64,000 bases of DNA from Pseudomonadota bacterium (GCA_023386635.1 JAEWJH010000094.1:11340-75339); one strand, 5' to 3'. Shown: positions 15,673 through 25,396, numbered from the stretch's first letter. A program made the numbers and translations. The notes: generated by a model not told the origin, from the letters alone.

Positions 15673-17106
15673 ATGAACATCCAGGCAAAAACGGACGTCA
15701 AAGCATTATCGCCGGATCTGCTGGCGCGCTTCACCGCCATCGTCGGCGCGAAATACGCGATCACCGACCCGGACACGCAGCATCCCTATCTGATCGAGAT
15801 GCGCGACCTTTATCACGGCCACACCCCGGTGGTGTTGCGGCCCGGCTCCGTGCAGGAAGTACGCGATATTCTCAAACTCGCCAATGAGACGAAGACCGCG
15901 ATCGTGCCGCAGGGCGGCAACACCGGTCTCGTCGGCGGACAGATTCCCCATCACGGCGAGGTGGTGCTGTCGCTCAACCGCCTGACGAAAATCCGTGATG
16001 TCGATCCGGTGTCGAACACCCTCACCGCCGACGCCGGCGTGACCTTGCAGCAGGTGCGCGAGGCCGCCACCGCGGTCGACCGGCTCTATCCGCTGCTGCT
16101 GCCGTCGGAAGGCTCGTGCACCGTTGGCGGCAATCTCTCCACCAATGCCGGCGGCGTCACCGCCGTCGCCTGGGGCATCGCGCGCCAGCAGGTGGTCGGC
16201 GTCGAGGTGGTGCTGGCCGACGGACGGATCCTGAACAATCTCAACAAGCTGAAGAAAGACAACACCGGCTACGATCTAAAGAACCTGTTCGTCGGCGCCG
16301 AAGGTACGCTCGGTGTCATCACCGGCGCGGTGCTGCGCCTGCTGCCGCGGCCGCGTTCGACCGAGACCGCATTCGTCGGTCTCGCCACGCCCGACGATGC
16401 GCTGAAGCTGCTCGGCATCGCGCTCGGTCGCGCCGGCGGCGATGTGACGAGCTACGAACTGATCGAGCGCATCGGCATGGACGGCGTGCTCAAGCATGTG
16501 GAAGGCACGCGCGATCCGCTCGCCGGCCGCCATAACTGGTACGTGTTGATCGAACTCTCGTCGCAGGCGGAGAGCGGCCTGCGCGAAACGATGGAAGCGA
16601 TTCTCGGCGAAGGGCTCGAGCGCGGCGTGATCGAGGATGCGACCATTTCCGAGAGCGGCGCCCAGAGCAAGGCGTTCTGGCAGATGCGCGAGATGTTCGC
16701 GGAGGTGCAACGCCGCATCGGCGTGTCGATCAAGCACGACATTTCCGTGCCCGTTGCCAAGGTTCCGGAATTCATCGCGCGCGCGCATGCGGACACGCAG
16801 AAGGCGTTTCCGGGCTCGCGCCCCCTCGCCTTCGGCCACCTCGGCGACGGCAACCTGCATTACAACGTGATTCAGCCTGAAGGCATGGACAAAGAGGCCT
16901 GGCTCGCGCGCTGGCACGACGTCAACAAAGTCGTGTTCGACATCGTGCTGTCGTTGAACGGTTCGATCTCGGCAGAGCACGGCGTCGGCGTGATGAAGCG
17001 CGACCTGCTGCCGTCGATCAAGGACAAGACCGCGATCGAGGTAATGCGCGCGATCAAGCATACGCTTGATCCGAACGGCATCCTCAATCCCGGCAAGGTG
17101 CTGTGA
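15673..17106 (+). CDS. FAD-linked D-2-hydroxyacid dehydrogenase (GlcD/D2HGDH-like)
   Basis: A 477-residue flavoprotein. It has a PCMH-type FAD domain (VVLRPGSVQEVRDILKLANE, PQGGNTGLVGGQIPHHGEVV, GSCTVGGNLSTNAGGVTAVA) and the FAD-oxidase C-terminal domain ending in AFGHLGDGNLHYNVI and AEHGVGVMKRDLL, which carries the metal/substrate histidines. It oxidises a D-2-hydroxy acid such as D-lactate, glycolate or D-2-hydroxyglutarate, passing electrons to ETF or quinone. The D-2-hydroxyglutarate/D-lactate branch is most likely. An ETF-QO gene is present at 48.7-50.3 kb. The start at 15673 follows GACAGCGAC. The next gene overlaps its stop. Confidence 0.9.
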   Translation: MNIQAKTDVKALSPDLLARFTAIVGAKYAITDPDTQHPYLIEMRDLYHGHTPVVLRPGSVQEVRDILKLANETKTAIVPQGGNTGLVGGQIPHHGEVVLSLNRLTKIRDVDPVSNTLTADAGVTLQQVREAATAVDRLYPLLLPSEGSCTVGGNLSTNAGGVTAVAWGIARQQVVGVEVVLADGRILNNLNKLKKDNTGYDLKNLFVGAEGTLGVITGAVLRLLPRPRSTETAFVGLATPDDALKLLGIALGRAGGDVTSYELIERIGMDGVLKHVEGTRDPLAGRHNWYVLIELSSQAESGLRETMEAILGEGLERGVIEDATISESGAQSKAFWQMREMFAEVQRRIGVSIKHDISVPVAKVPEFIARAHADTQKAFPGSRPLAFGHLGDGNLHYNVIQPEGMDKEAWLARWHDVNKVVFDIVLSLNGSISAEHGVGVMKRDLLPSIKDKTAIEVMRAIKHTLDPNGILNPGKVL

Positions 17107-17549
17107 GCTTCACCGACGAACTCGTTATCGCTCCGATCATCGACGCCGAAATCGATGCCGCCGTCGGGCTGTGGCAGCGCTGCGATCTGACGCGGCCGTG
17201 GAACGACGCTGCGGGCGACATCGCCCGCGCGCGCGGCAAGAGCAATTCAGAGGTGCTGGTCGGTCACCTCGACAATGTCGTCATCGCCACGGTGATGGTC
17301 GGTCACGACGGCCATCGCGGCTGGGCCTATTACGTCGCCGTCGATCCGGGCAAACGCCGCGGCGGCTACGGCCAGACCATGATGCGCGCGGCTGAAGGCT
17401 GGCTGCGTTCGCGCGGCATCGAGAAGATCATGCTGATGGTGCGGCCGGAGAACGATCACGTGCGCGATTTCTATCGCGCAGCCGGATACGAGGAGCAACC
17501 GCGTGTTGTGTTGGCCCGTTGGCTCGACGGCCGGCCGATGACGCCTTAG
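17103..17549 (+). CDS. GNAT family N-acetyltransferase (YpeA-like)
   Basis: A 148-residue single-domain acetyltransferase. It starts with GTG at 17103, overlapping the TGA of the dehydrogenase, so it is translationally coupled. The acetyl-CoA site is seen in YYVAVDPGKRRGGYGQTMMRAAE, followed by LRSRGIEKIMLMVRPEND and the terminal FYRAAGYEEQPRVVLARWL. These match the YpeA group whose members keep the name GNAT acetyltransferase without a proven substrate. Co-expression with a hydroxyacid dehydrogenase is not informative about the target. Confidence 0.9.
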   Translation: MSFTDELVIAPIIDAEIDAAVGLWQRCDLTRPWNDAAGDIARARGKSNSEVLVGHLDNVVIATVMVGHDGHRGWAYYVAVDPGKRRGGYGQTMMRAAEGWLRSRGIEKIMLMVRPENDHVRDFYRAAGYEEQPRVVLARWLDGRPMTP

Positions 17550-17552
17550 CTG

Positions 17553-18302
17553 CTAGAATAACGACATCTGCCCGTCGTCGGGGCGCGGCGTATCGGATTT
17601 CCTGTCGGGCTTCGGCTCCGGTTTCTCCGGGATGGTCCGCGCAACGACCGGTTCGACATTGCGTGGGTCGTCGTTGATCACTTTGTTGACCCTGTCCGAC
17701 ACCGGAAACAGTTCGAACTGCCCCTCCCGCGCGGGGCGCATCAGGCGCTGCACGACGCCCGCATCGCTCGTATCATCGAGCCACGCATCGAAATCATCGG
17801 GGTCGATCGTCACCGGCATGCGGTGATGCAGCCCCGCAATGTCGGCGCTGGCGTCGGTGGTAACGATCGCAGCGGTGTCGATCTCCTCGCCGCCCGGCCC
17901 GCTCCACGTCTCCCACAGACCCGCAAAGGCAAACGGCGCGCGATCGCGGCGGCGGATGAAATACGGCTGCTTTAGCGCGCCTTCACGCTTCCATTCATAG
18001 AAGCCGTCCGCGGGCAGCAGGCAGCGGCGGCGCTTGAGCGCATTGCGGAACGCCGGCTTCTCCGCGGCCGTCTCTGCGCGCGCATTGATCAGCAGCGTGA
18101 AACCCTTGGGCTCCTTCACCCAGCCCGGCAGCAGCCCCCAGCGCATCAGCGTGAAGGTGCGCGCGCCATTGATGAGCCGCACCACCGGGATCGGCTGCGT
18201 CGGCGCCACATTGTAGCGCGCCGGGAAGTTCGGCTGCTCACGATAGCGCAACAGCCGGCGCATCGCGTCCGGCGGCGAGGTGATGACAAAGCGTCCGCAC
18301 AT
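17553..18302 (-). CDS. SOS response-associated protein YedK/HMCES (abasic-site shield)
   Basis: A 249-residue SRAP-domain protein. The catalytic Cys2 is exposed in MCGRFVITSP, and other active-site residues are in RYNVAPTQPIPVV (Asn), LINARAETAAEKPAFRNAL (Glu) and LHHRMPVTID (His). SRAP proteins covalently capture abasic sites in single-stranded DNA through a thiazolidine link to Cys2. The Pro/Asp-rich tail after residue 225 is a non-conserved extension. No LexA box is visible immediately upstream. It converges on the GNAT gene with 3 bases between stops. Confidence 0.93.
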   Translation of the reverse strand: MCGRFVITSPPDAMRRLLRYREQPNFPARYNVAPTQPIPVVRLINGARTFTLMRWGLLPGWVKEPKGFTLLINARAETAAEKPAFRNALKRRRCLLPADGFYEWKREGALKQPYFIRRRDRAPFAFAGLWETWSGPGGEEIDTAAIVTTDASADIAGLHHRMPVTIDPDDFDAWLDDTSDAGVVQRLMRPAREGQFELFPVSDRVNKVINDDPRNVEPVVARTIPEKPEPKPDRKSDTPRPDDGQMSLF

Positions 18303-18375
18303 GCATGCTTAATACCGAATTAACCGTAGCGCCGGACACTGGCGGCCGCCTTATCCCCAGCCGAGCCGTCCCGCC

Positions 18376-18885
18376 ATGCGCGTTCCCGCCGTCCCCCACG
18401 ACCCCAAATCGGTAGCTCCGCTGCGCGCGGACAAGCTGTCGGCCGCCAACATCAATCCGAAGACCTGGCTCGCCACCGACTATCTCAATCATTTCAACGA
18501 AGCGATCATGCTGCTCGAGCTGTTCGTCAGCGATCCGAGCTGCCTCGACGATCTGCTGGCGTGGCACCCGAAGACCTATCGCGAACATTTCGCCACCTCG
18601 CGGTTCAAGGACCGGCAGGTCGCGCTCGCGGCCTACGATGCGGCCGATCCGGCGGCGCGCAAGGATCTCGAGCAGATCAGCGACATGATGTCGGTCGTGC
18701 TGCAGGCGACCTGCACCGCGATGCGCGCCAATCTCGCCGACGGCGAAGCCAAGGCGCTGGCGGGCAGCGTAGTCAGCGGCTTGAAGCCGCTGGTGGCGCG
18801 CGCCGGTGCCGTGATCAACGGCGAAAACGCGACGAACCCCAATTCGCAGAGCGCCGTCGACAGCCTGCTCAACCGCGCGTCCTGA
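18376..18885 (+). CDS. Conserved hypothetical protein of Bradyrhizobiaceae type
   Basis: A 169-residue soluble, mostly helical protein. Distinct segments are KTWLATDYLNHFNEAIMLLE, VSDPSCLDDLLAWHPKTYRE and DLEQISDMMSVVLQATCTAM; the tail is rich in Asn/Ser. There is no signal peptide or known catalytic motif. I believe similar proteins exist in related Rhizobiales next to Nudix genes, but I cannot name a family. It precedes the Nudix hydrolase gene by 5 bases, which suggests a two-gene operon. Confidence 0.7.
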   Translation: MRVPAVPHDPKSVAPLRADKLSAANINPKTWLATDYLNHFNEAIMLLELFVSDPSCLDDLLAWHPKTYREHFATSRFKDRQVALAAYDAADPAARKDLEQISDMMSVVLQATCTAMRANLADGEAKALAGSVVSGLKPLVARAGAVINGENATNPNSQSAVDSLLNRAS

Positions 18886-18890
18886 TCACG

Positions 18891-19328
18891 ATGACGGACG
18901 AACGCACTTATCCCACGCGGCCTTATCTCGCCGTCAGCGCCGCAATCGTGCGCGACGGCAAGCTGCTGGTGGTGCGCCGGGCGCGGCAGCCTGGCAAAGG
19001 CTGGCATACGTTTCCCGGCGGCGGCGTCGAACTCGGCGAGACGCTCGAAGCAGCGGTGACCCGCGAGGTGAAGGAAGAAACCGGCCTCGACATTGCGGTC
19101 GGCGCGCTGATCGGCCACCGCGACGTCATCATCCGCGATCCCGGCGGACGGGTGGCCCGGCATTTCGTGGTGCTGCCGTTCGTCGCCCGCTGGACCGGTG
19201 GCGAGTTCAGGCTGGATGAGGAACACGATGAAGGCGCCTGGCTTGGTGTCGCGGACCTCGCCGGCCTGAAAACCACCGAAGGGCTGGCCGACATTGCCGC
19301 CGCCGCCCTCCGGCTGGTCGAGGTTTAA
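18891..19328 (+). CDS. Nudix hydrolase
   Basis: A 145-residue Nudix enzyme with a complete box (GX5EX7REUXEEXGU): GGGVELGETLEAAVTREVKE and then ETGLDI. The N-terminus RPYLAVSAAIVRDGKLLVVR matches the ADP-ribose / MutT-like group. It would cleave a nucleoside diphosphate linked to another group with Mg2+. The ATG at 18891 follows the stop of the upstream gene by 5 bases. The substrate cannot be decided from the sequence. Confidence 0.92.
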   Translation: MTDERTYPTRPYLAVSAAIVRDGKLLVVRRARQPGKGWHTFPGGGVELGETLEAAVTREVKEETGLDIAVGALIGHRDVIIRDPGGRVARHFVVLPFVARWTGGEFRLDEEHDEGAWLGVADLAGLKTTEGLADIAAAALRLVEV

Positions 19329-19361
19329 AGCCTGCTTGCGGCCACCACCGGCCGGGCGCAT

Positions 19362-19751
19362 ATGACCGTCATGCTCCGCCGCCTTGTCGCGACAACTTGC
19401 CTGCTGACTGCCCTCGCCGCCACGCCCGTCCGGGCGGCGGAGAGCGTCACCGCGCCGTTCGACAACGACCTGGTCCGGCTCTCGGAAATCCTCGGGGCGC
19501 TGCACTATCTGCGGCCGCTCTGCGGCAGCAATGACGGCGGCAAATGGCGCAACGAGATGCAGGCGCTGGTCGACGCCGAGGCCCCGAACGGCCCTCGCCG
19601 GGCGCGGATCGTCGAGAGCTTCAACCACGGCTATCGCGGCTTCCAGCAGACCTACCGGACCTGCACCCCGGCCGCCGATTTCGCCATCCGCCGCTATCTC
19701 GATGAGGGCGCAAAGATCGCCCGCGACATCACCGCCCGCTACGCCAACTAG
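19362..19751 (+). CDS. TIGR02301 family exported protein
   Basis: A 129-residue exported protein with a signal peptide (RRLVATTCLLTALAATPVRA, cleavage before AES). The TIGR02301 core follows: LVRLSEILGALHYLRPLCG, WRNEMQALVDAE, ARIVESFNHGYRGFQQTYRTC and FAIRRYLDEGAKIARDITARY. Two conserved cysteines probably form a disulfide. The family is restricted to Alphaproteobacteria and has no known function. The ATG at 19371 (codon 4) is an alternative start that gives a tidier signal peptide. It follows the Nudix gene in the same direction by 33 bases. Confidence 0.85.
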   Translation: MTVMLRRLVATTCLLTALAATPVRAAESVTAPFDNDLVRLSEILGALHYLRPLCGSNDGGKWRNEMQALVDAEAPNGPRRARIVESFNHGYRGFQQTYRTCTPAADFAIRRYLDEGAKIARDITARYAN

Positions 19752-19877
19752 GGCGGGTTCCGCGGCAAACCACGCCCGCGCCCTTAACTCCCTGTGGGTA
19801 TTAACCTTTCGGTAAGGTGCGCCTCGCCCGCCGAAAGCCTCGTGATAACGTCCCCTGCGTCACAGGACCGCGGACTT

Positions 19878-20159
19878 ATGCGCGACAAATTGAGAACGGA
19901 ACCAGGAATGCAGACGACCGCGGCCAGAACCAGCTCCGACGACGAACAGAAGCGCATGGCGCTCGGCTATGTTCAGGAAGCATGGGCGGAAGCGCGCCTC
20001 GACGGCATTGACGGCGACTGCCTCGCGCAAGCCAGCCTGTTCAGCGCCTTCCTGGAATTTGTCTCGACCTACGGCGAGGACGCCACCGCGCATTTCGCGT
20101 CCGGCCTGAGCGACCGCATCCGCAACGGCGAATTTACACTCGAGCGCCCGCGGCAGTAA
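19878..20159 (+). CDS. Small hypothetical protein
   Basis: A 93-residue helical acidic protein: RMALGYVQEAWAEARLDGID, LAQASLFSAFLEFVSTYGED, FASGLSDRIRNGEFTLE. There is no membrane segment. I do not recognise a family, although the pattern resembles small regulatory or peptide-binding proteins of Rhizobiales. The start could also be ATG at codon 11 (MQTTAARTS). It converges with the response regulator gene, 8 bases between the stops. Confidence 0.6.
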   Translation: MRDKLRTEPGMQTTAARTSSDDEQKRMALGYVQEAWAEARLDGIDGDCLAQASLFSAFLEFVSTYGEDATAHFASGLSDRIRNGEFTLERPRQ

Positions 20160-20167
20160 CGCGGGGA

Positions 20168-20929
20168 TCAGACTCGCAATCCGAAGTAGCGCGTCAGCAC
20201 CTCGTTGACGTCCCGCGGATAAAACGGCTTCTTGAGGAAGCCGTCGACCCCTGCCGTTTTGGCCTTGGCGATCACCGCCGGCTCCATCTGCGACGTCATC
20301 ATCACCACCGCCACGTGCGGCATCTCGCGCTTGATCTCGGCCAGCGTCTCGGTGCCGCTCAACCCGGGCATGTGATAGTCGAGGAAAACGATATCCACCG
20401 AACCGCTTTTCATGCGGACGAGCGCATCGACGCCTTCGGCGGCATCCTCGACCGTCAGCTTGAACAGCGTGGCATCGAGGATCTTGCGCACCAAAGAGCG
20501 CATGGTCGCGGAATCGTCGACGATCATCGCCCGCAGCGGCATGCGGGCGCGGATCGCGTTATTGAGGATGCCCTGCGCCTGTTCAGGCTGGGTCGGACGC
20601 AGCACCGTACCGATATTGTCCTGAACCTTGATCGGCCGATCGCGCGGCAGGATCACTACGACGAACGGCGCTGAACGGTGCGCCTGGGCGGCGATCGCGA
20701 AGTCCCGCGCGCCGGCCAACTCCGCACAAATCAGGACGATGTCGGCTCCGCTTTGCTGGAGCAGCGCGGCAGCTTCGACCGGCGTGCCCGCTTCCAGGAT
20801 TTCCACCGGGACTGAGGCCTGCCCGGCCGCCTGGCGCCATAAATTGCGCTCAGCCGCACCCTGGGCCGCCACCAGGACCTTCAGAAGCATCAGATCGTCG
20901 ATCATGCCCCAATCCCAGCCGGGTCCCAT
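20168..20929 (-). CDS. Response regulator with pseudo-receiver plus active receiver domain
   Basis: A 253-residue protein made of two receiver domains and nothing else. The C-terminal one (about residues 132-253) is canonical: MIVDDSATMRSLVRKIL supplies the acidic pair, DIVFLDYHMPG the phosphoacceptor Asp, MMTS the Thr/Ser, FLKKPF the Lys. The N-terminal one (residues 14-125) keeps the fold pattern but has VLVAAQG in place of the acidic pair and DIVLICAELAG where Asp is expected, so it cannot be phosphorylated conventionally. The sequence around MIVDDSATMR is CheY/PatA-like. No kinase or chemotaxis gene is adjacent. The start may be the internal ATG at 20905. Confidence 0.88.
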   Translation of the reverse strand: MGPGWDWGMIDDLMLLKVLVAAQGAAERNLWRQAAGQASVPVEILEAGTPVEAAALLQQSGADIVLICAELAGARDFAIAAQAHRSAPFVVVILPRDRPIKVQDNIGTVLRPTQPEQAQGILNNAIRARMPLRAMIVDDSATMRSLVRKILDATLFKLTVEDAAEGVDALVRMKSGSVDIVFLDYHMPGLSGTETLAEIKREMPHVAVVMMTSQMEPAVIAKAKTAGVDGFLKKPFYPRDVNEVLTRYFGLRV

Positions 20930-21155
20930 ATGCCGGTTGAGCTTCCATAGTTATCGGTCATAACAATCCGTATCGGGTTTGCAATTCCACAGACGACAAT
21001 TCGGGATTTTGTCTGGGGAGAAACCCCGCGGCAGCACAACTATTCCTCGTACCAAAGACGCGACAGGCGGCAGGATCGTTTCAAACTCCCTATCTTTCAC
21101 GCAGATTTCCGGCCATCCGCCGGCGAATCGACTATCGAACGGCAGCGAAGACCGA

Positions 21156-22058
21156 ATGACCATGCAGGCAGCTCTTCTTTCCGACCGTGGGGTCGTCCGG
21201 GTCGTCGGCGACGAAGCCCGCGCCTTCCTCGACCGGCTGGTGACGTCCAGCGTGGAGGGGTTGCAACCGGCCGCCGCGCGCTTTGCCGCGCTGCTGACCC
21301 CGCAGGGAAAAATCATCGTCGACTTCATCGTCACGGAAGCGACAGAAGACGACGGCGGCGGGTTCTACATCGATGTGCCCCGCGCGCTGGCGCCGGAACT
21401 GACCAAGCGTCTCACCTTCTACAAGCTGCGCGCCAAGGTCACGATCGAGGACCTGTCGGACCGGCTCGGCGTCATGGCCATCTGGGGCGATGACACGAAA
21501 ACGACCGAGCACGGCCTGTGCTATCCGGACCCGCGGCTGCCGGCGCTCGGTCTGCGAGCGATCCTGCCGCCCGAGACCGCCGCCGAAGCCGCCGCCGATC
21601 TTGGCGCGACGCTGGCGCCGGATGACGAGAGCTACGATGCGCACCGCATCGCCCTCGGCGTTCCGCGCGGCGGCCACGACTTCATTTACGGCGACGTGTT
21701 TCCGCACGAGACCGACATGGATCAGCTCGGCGGCGTCGACTTCACCAAGGGCTGCTTCATCGGCCAGGAGGTCGTATCGCGGATGGAGCATCGCGGCACC
21801 GCGCGCACACGCATCGTGCCGATCCGTTATGCCGACGCCTCACCGCTGCCCGGCCTGCCGGTCGTGGCCGGGGAGAAAAATGTCGGCGCGCTCGGCTCCA
21901 CCGCCAAAGGACGCGGCCTCGCGCTGCTGCGGCTCGATCGCGTCGGCGACGCCATGACACAAGGCACGCCGATCAGCGCCGGCGGCGTCGAGATCTGGCT
22001 GGAAAAGCCGTCCTGGGCGCGCTTCCGCTTCCCTGGTGAACAGGACACCACCGCATGA
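21156..22058 (+). CDS. ygfZ: Folate-binding protein YgfZ/CAF17
   Basis: A 300-residue folate-dependent protein of the GcvT-like fold. The diagnostic K-G-C-Y/F-x-G-Q-E motif is present as GVDFTKGCFIGQEVVSRM, followed by HRGTARTRIVP. The N-terminal part shows RGVVRVVGDEARAFLDRLVT and TPQGKIIVDFIV. YgfZ supports assembly or repair of Fe-S clusters in selected enzymes such as MiaB. The start at 21156 lies in ATGACCATG; the second ATG is equally possible. Its end overlaps the tag start by 4 bases. Confidence 0.92.
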   Translation: MTMQAALLSDRGVVRVVGDEARAFLDRLVTSSVEGLQPAAARFAALLTPQGKIIVDFIVTEATEDDGGGFYIDVPRALAPELTKRLTFYKLRAKVTIEDLSDRLGVMAIWGDDTKTTEHGLCYPDPRLPALGLRAILPPETAAEAAADLGATLAPDDESYDAHRIALGVPRGGHDFIYGDVFPHETDMDQLGGVDFTKGCFIGQEVVSRMEHRGTARTRIVPIRYADASPLPGLPVVAGEKNVGALGSTAKGRGLALLRLDRVGDAMTQGTPISAGGVEIWLEKPSWARFRFPGEQDTTA

Positions 22059-22681
22059 CCACACCGGTCCACGCCGATGGCAAAAATCGCTGCGCCTGGC
22101 CCGGCATCGATCCGCTTTACGTCGCCTATCACGACGAGGAATGGGGCGTACCCGAATACGACGACCGCGCGCTTTACGAAAAGCTGATGCTCGACGGTTT
22201 CCAGGCCGGGCTGTCGTGGATCACGATCCTGCGCAAGCGTGACAATTTCCGCAAAGCGTTTGTCGGTTTCGAGCCGGAGAAGATCGCGCGCTTCTCCGAC
22301 AAGAAGATCGAAGCCTTGATGCAGGACGCCGGCATCGTGCGCAATCGCGCCAAGATCGAAGGCGCGGTGAAATCGGCCAAAATCTATCTCGACATCATGG
22401 AGAGCGGACCGGGTTTCGCGAACCTGCTGTGGGGTTATGTCGACGGCAGGCCGAAAGTGAATCGCTTTCGCAGCAAGAGCCAGGTGCCGGCGGAGACGCC
22501 GCTGTCGCAGACGATTTCCAAGGACCTCGCCTCGCGCGGCTTCAAGTTCGTCGGCCCGACCATCGTCTATGCCTTCATGCAGGCGGTCGGCATGGTCAAC
22601 GATCACATGGTGACCTGCCACCGGCACGAGGCTTGCGAGAAGATCGGCGCCAAGGCTGCGCGCGCCTTCAAACGCAAATGA
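22055..22681 (+). CDS. tag: DNA-3-methyladenine glycosylase I
   Basis: A 208-residue Tag-family glycosylase. It has CAWPGIDPLYVAYHDEEWGVP at the N-terminus, the helix-hairpin region GFQAGLSWITILRKRDNFRK, and the zinc-binding end (MVNDHMVTCHRHEAC). It removes 3-methyladenine from alkylated DNA. The start overlaps the ygfZ stop, and its own stop overlaps the next start, so the set is translationally coupled. Confidence 0.95.
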   Translation: MTTPVHADGKNRCAWPGIDPLYVAYHDEEWGVPEYDDRALYEKLMLDGFQAGLSWITILRKRDNFRKAFVGFEPEKIARFSDKKIEALMQDAGIVRNRAKIEGAVKSAKIYLDIMESGPGFANLLWGYVDGRPKVNRFRSKSQVPAETPLSQTISKDLASRGFKFVGPTIVYAFMQAVGMVNDHMVTCHRHEACEKIGAKAARAFKRK

Positions 22682-23313
22682 CGAAGAAAGCCGCTTCGAA
22701 ACGCTCGGCCAGCGACGCCAAGCCGCCGCGCGCCTGGCAACGCATGCTGTCCGGCCGGCGGCTCGATCTGCTCGACCCCTCACCGCTCGACATCGAACCG
22801 GACGATATCGCGCACGGGCTCGCCCGCGTCGCCCGCTGGAACGGGCAAACCTCCGGCGCGCATATCTTTTCGGTCGCGCAGCATTCCCTGCTGGTGGAGG
22901 CGATCGCGCGGCACGGCGCACCCGGCCTCGACCGGCGCGGCCGGCTCGCCTTGCTGCTGCACGACGCGCCGGAATATGTGATCGGCGACATGATCTCGCC
23001 GTTCAAGGCGGTGATCGGCGGCAGCTACAAGATCGTCGAGCGCCGGCTGCTGACGGCGATCCATCTGCGGTTCGGCCTGCCGGCCCGACTACCGGACAGC
23101 GTCGAGGCCATGATCAAGCGCGCGGATCGCGGCGCGGCGTTTCTCGAGGCGACACGGCTGGCCGGGTTCGCGCCGCAGGAGGCGGTGCGGTTTTTTGGGC
23201 GGGCGCCAGCCTTTTCCGATGCCCTGGCGCATGACTATCTTACGCCATGGCCGGCCGGCACCGCGGAGCGGCGGTTCCGCGAACGGCTCGTCAAGACGCT
23301 GCAGGAACCATGA
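22678..23313 (+). CDS. HD-domain phosphohydrolase (YfbR-like)
   Basis: A 211-residue HD hydrolase. The metal-binding set is visible as HIFSVAQHSLLVEAIARHG, then ALLLHDAPEYVIGDM (the HD pair) and later AMIKRADRGAAFLEATRL (Asp). The first 20 residues are a Lys/Ser-rich leader. It resembles phage- and chromosome-encoded YfbR-like nucleotidases acting on deoxynucleoside monophosphates. The start codon at 22678 overlaps the tag stop. The stop overlaps the next start. Confidence 0.85.
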   Translation: MTKKAASKRSASDAKPPRAWQRMLSGRRLDLLDPSPLDIEPDDIAHGLARVARWNGQTSGAHIFSVAQHSLLVEAIARHGAPGLDRRGRLALLLHDAPEYVIGDMISPFKAVIGGSYKIVERRLLTAIHLRFGLPARLPDSVEAMIKRADRGAAFLEATRLAGFAPQEAVRFFGRAPAFSDALAHDYLTPWPAGTAERRFRERLVKTLQEP

Positions 23314-23828
23314 TCCATATCTGCTCGCTCGCCCGCCTGAACGACACGGTCGCGACGACCGGCGCGCGCCATGTCGTGACGCTCTTGCGCGATATCGTCG
23401 TGCCGCGACCGCCCGGCATCGCCCGCGCGGATCATCTGGTGTTGCGCATCGACGACATCATCGATCCGCTCGACGGCTACACCGCCCCGCTTGACGATCA
23501 TGTGGACCAGCTCGTGAAGTTCGTGGCGCGCTGGGACCGCAGCGCACCGATCGTCTTTCATTGCTATGCCGGCATCAGCCGCTCGACCGCGGCGGCGTAC
23601 ACGACGGTTTGCGCGCTCAATCCGGGCCGCGACGAATACGAGATCGCACGCGCGATCCGCGCGGCGACACCGATCGCGCAGCCGAACTCGCGCTTCATCG
23701 CGCTCGCCGACAGGGCGCTCGGCCGACGCGGCCGCATGATCGAGGCGATCCGCGCCATCGGCCCCGGCAACGGCGCTTATGAGGGCATCCCGTTCCGGCT
23801 CGATCTCGACGCAGCAGCCAGGGAATAA
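23310..23828 (+). CDS. Tyrosine/dual-specificity protein phosphatase-like
   Basis: A 172-residue cysteine phosphatase. The active-site loop is HCYAGISRSTAAAY (CX5R). The general acid is probably in RIDDIIDPLDGY. The family includes small bacterial DSP-like proteins seen beside HD hydrolases in Rhizobiales. It starts at 23310 overlapping the HD gene stop, making it the fourth member of the ygfZ-tag-HD-phosphatase run. Whether it acts on protein, nucleotide or phosphoinositide is open. Confidence 0.87.
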   Translation: MIHICSLARLNDTVATTGARHVVTLLRDIVVPRPPGIARADHLVLRIDDIIDPLDGYTAPLDDHVDQLVKFVARWDRSAPIVFHCYAGISRSTAAAYTTVCALNPGRDEYEIARAIRAATPIAQPNSRFIALADRALGRRGRMIEAIRAIGPGNGAYEGIPFRLDLDAAARE

Positions 23829-23841
23829 CAGCGATAACGGG

Positions 23842-24297
23842 TCAGTCGGCGTCGGCGGTCGTGGTCGGCTTCAACGACACCGGCTTGTTGCCGTGCGCGA
23901 CATTGATGCGCTTGTCGCCGCCGCGCCGCGTGAATTCGCAATAAGCGAAACCGAGACCGGAGATCGCACCTCGGAACGAGTGTTCGTTAATCTGCTGCAG
24001 GTTGAAGCACGGCTCAATCGGCAGACCGCGCACCGAGGCGCAGACGCGCTCGCCTTTGACCTGCAACGTGCCGGGCGGCATATGCGCATAACGCACCGGA
24101 CCGTCGCCGCGGATCTGGATGGTGCCGACCACCGAGCCGTCGGGATGGACGCGGCCGCCGCCGCGCGTGCCTTCAAAGCAGTTGTAGGTAAAATATTTTC
24201 CGATCACGAAGCGCCGGGCGTCTTCGGCGGACATATCACCGGCAAGGGCCGGAACAGCGGACAACAACACACTGGCCGCCACGACAGCACGCAACAT
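23842..24297 (-). CDS. Exported hypothetical protein with conserved cysteines
   Basis: A 151-residue protein with a signal peptide (MLRAVVAASVLLSAVPALAG). The mature part shows FVIGKYFTYNCFEGTRGGGR, VVGTIQIRGDGPVRYAHMPP, LQVKGERVCASVRGLPIEPC and a last Cys in FAYCEF. Four cysteines suggest two disulfides in the periplasm. I chose ATG 24297 over the upstream GTG at 24309 because GGAG precedes it at the right distance. Family unknown; similar proteins occur in Bradyrhizobium. It converges with the phosphatase gene. Confidence 0.72.
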   Translation of the reverse strand: MLRAVVAASVLLSAVPALAGDMSAEDARRFVIGKYFTYNCFEGTRGGGRVHPDGSVVGTIQIRGDGPVRYAHMPPGTLQVKGERVCASVRGLPIEPCFNLQQINEHSFRGAISGLGFAYCEFTRRGGDKRINVAHGNKPVSLKPTTTADAD

Positions 24298-24397
24298 CAC
24301 CCACTCCACGTCACACGACTAGGCACTAGTGAGCCGGAACCGGCCCGTCGAATCTAGCGCACTATGGCGCAAGATCGTCGACAAATCCTGAACATGT

Positions 24398-25396
<999 letters not shown>

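Noticed and set aside
17553..18302. YedK/HMCES gene as a LexA target
   Set aside because: I found no GTTC-N7-GTTC pattern in the bases upstream of its start, so SOS control is not supported here.
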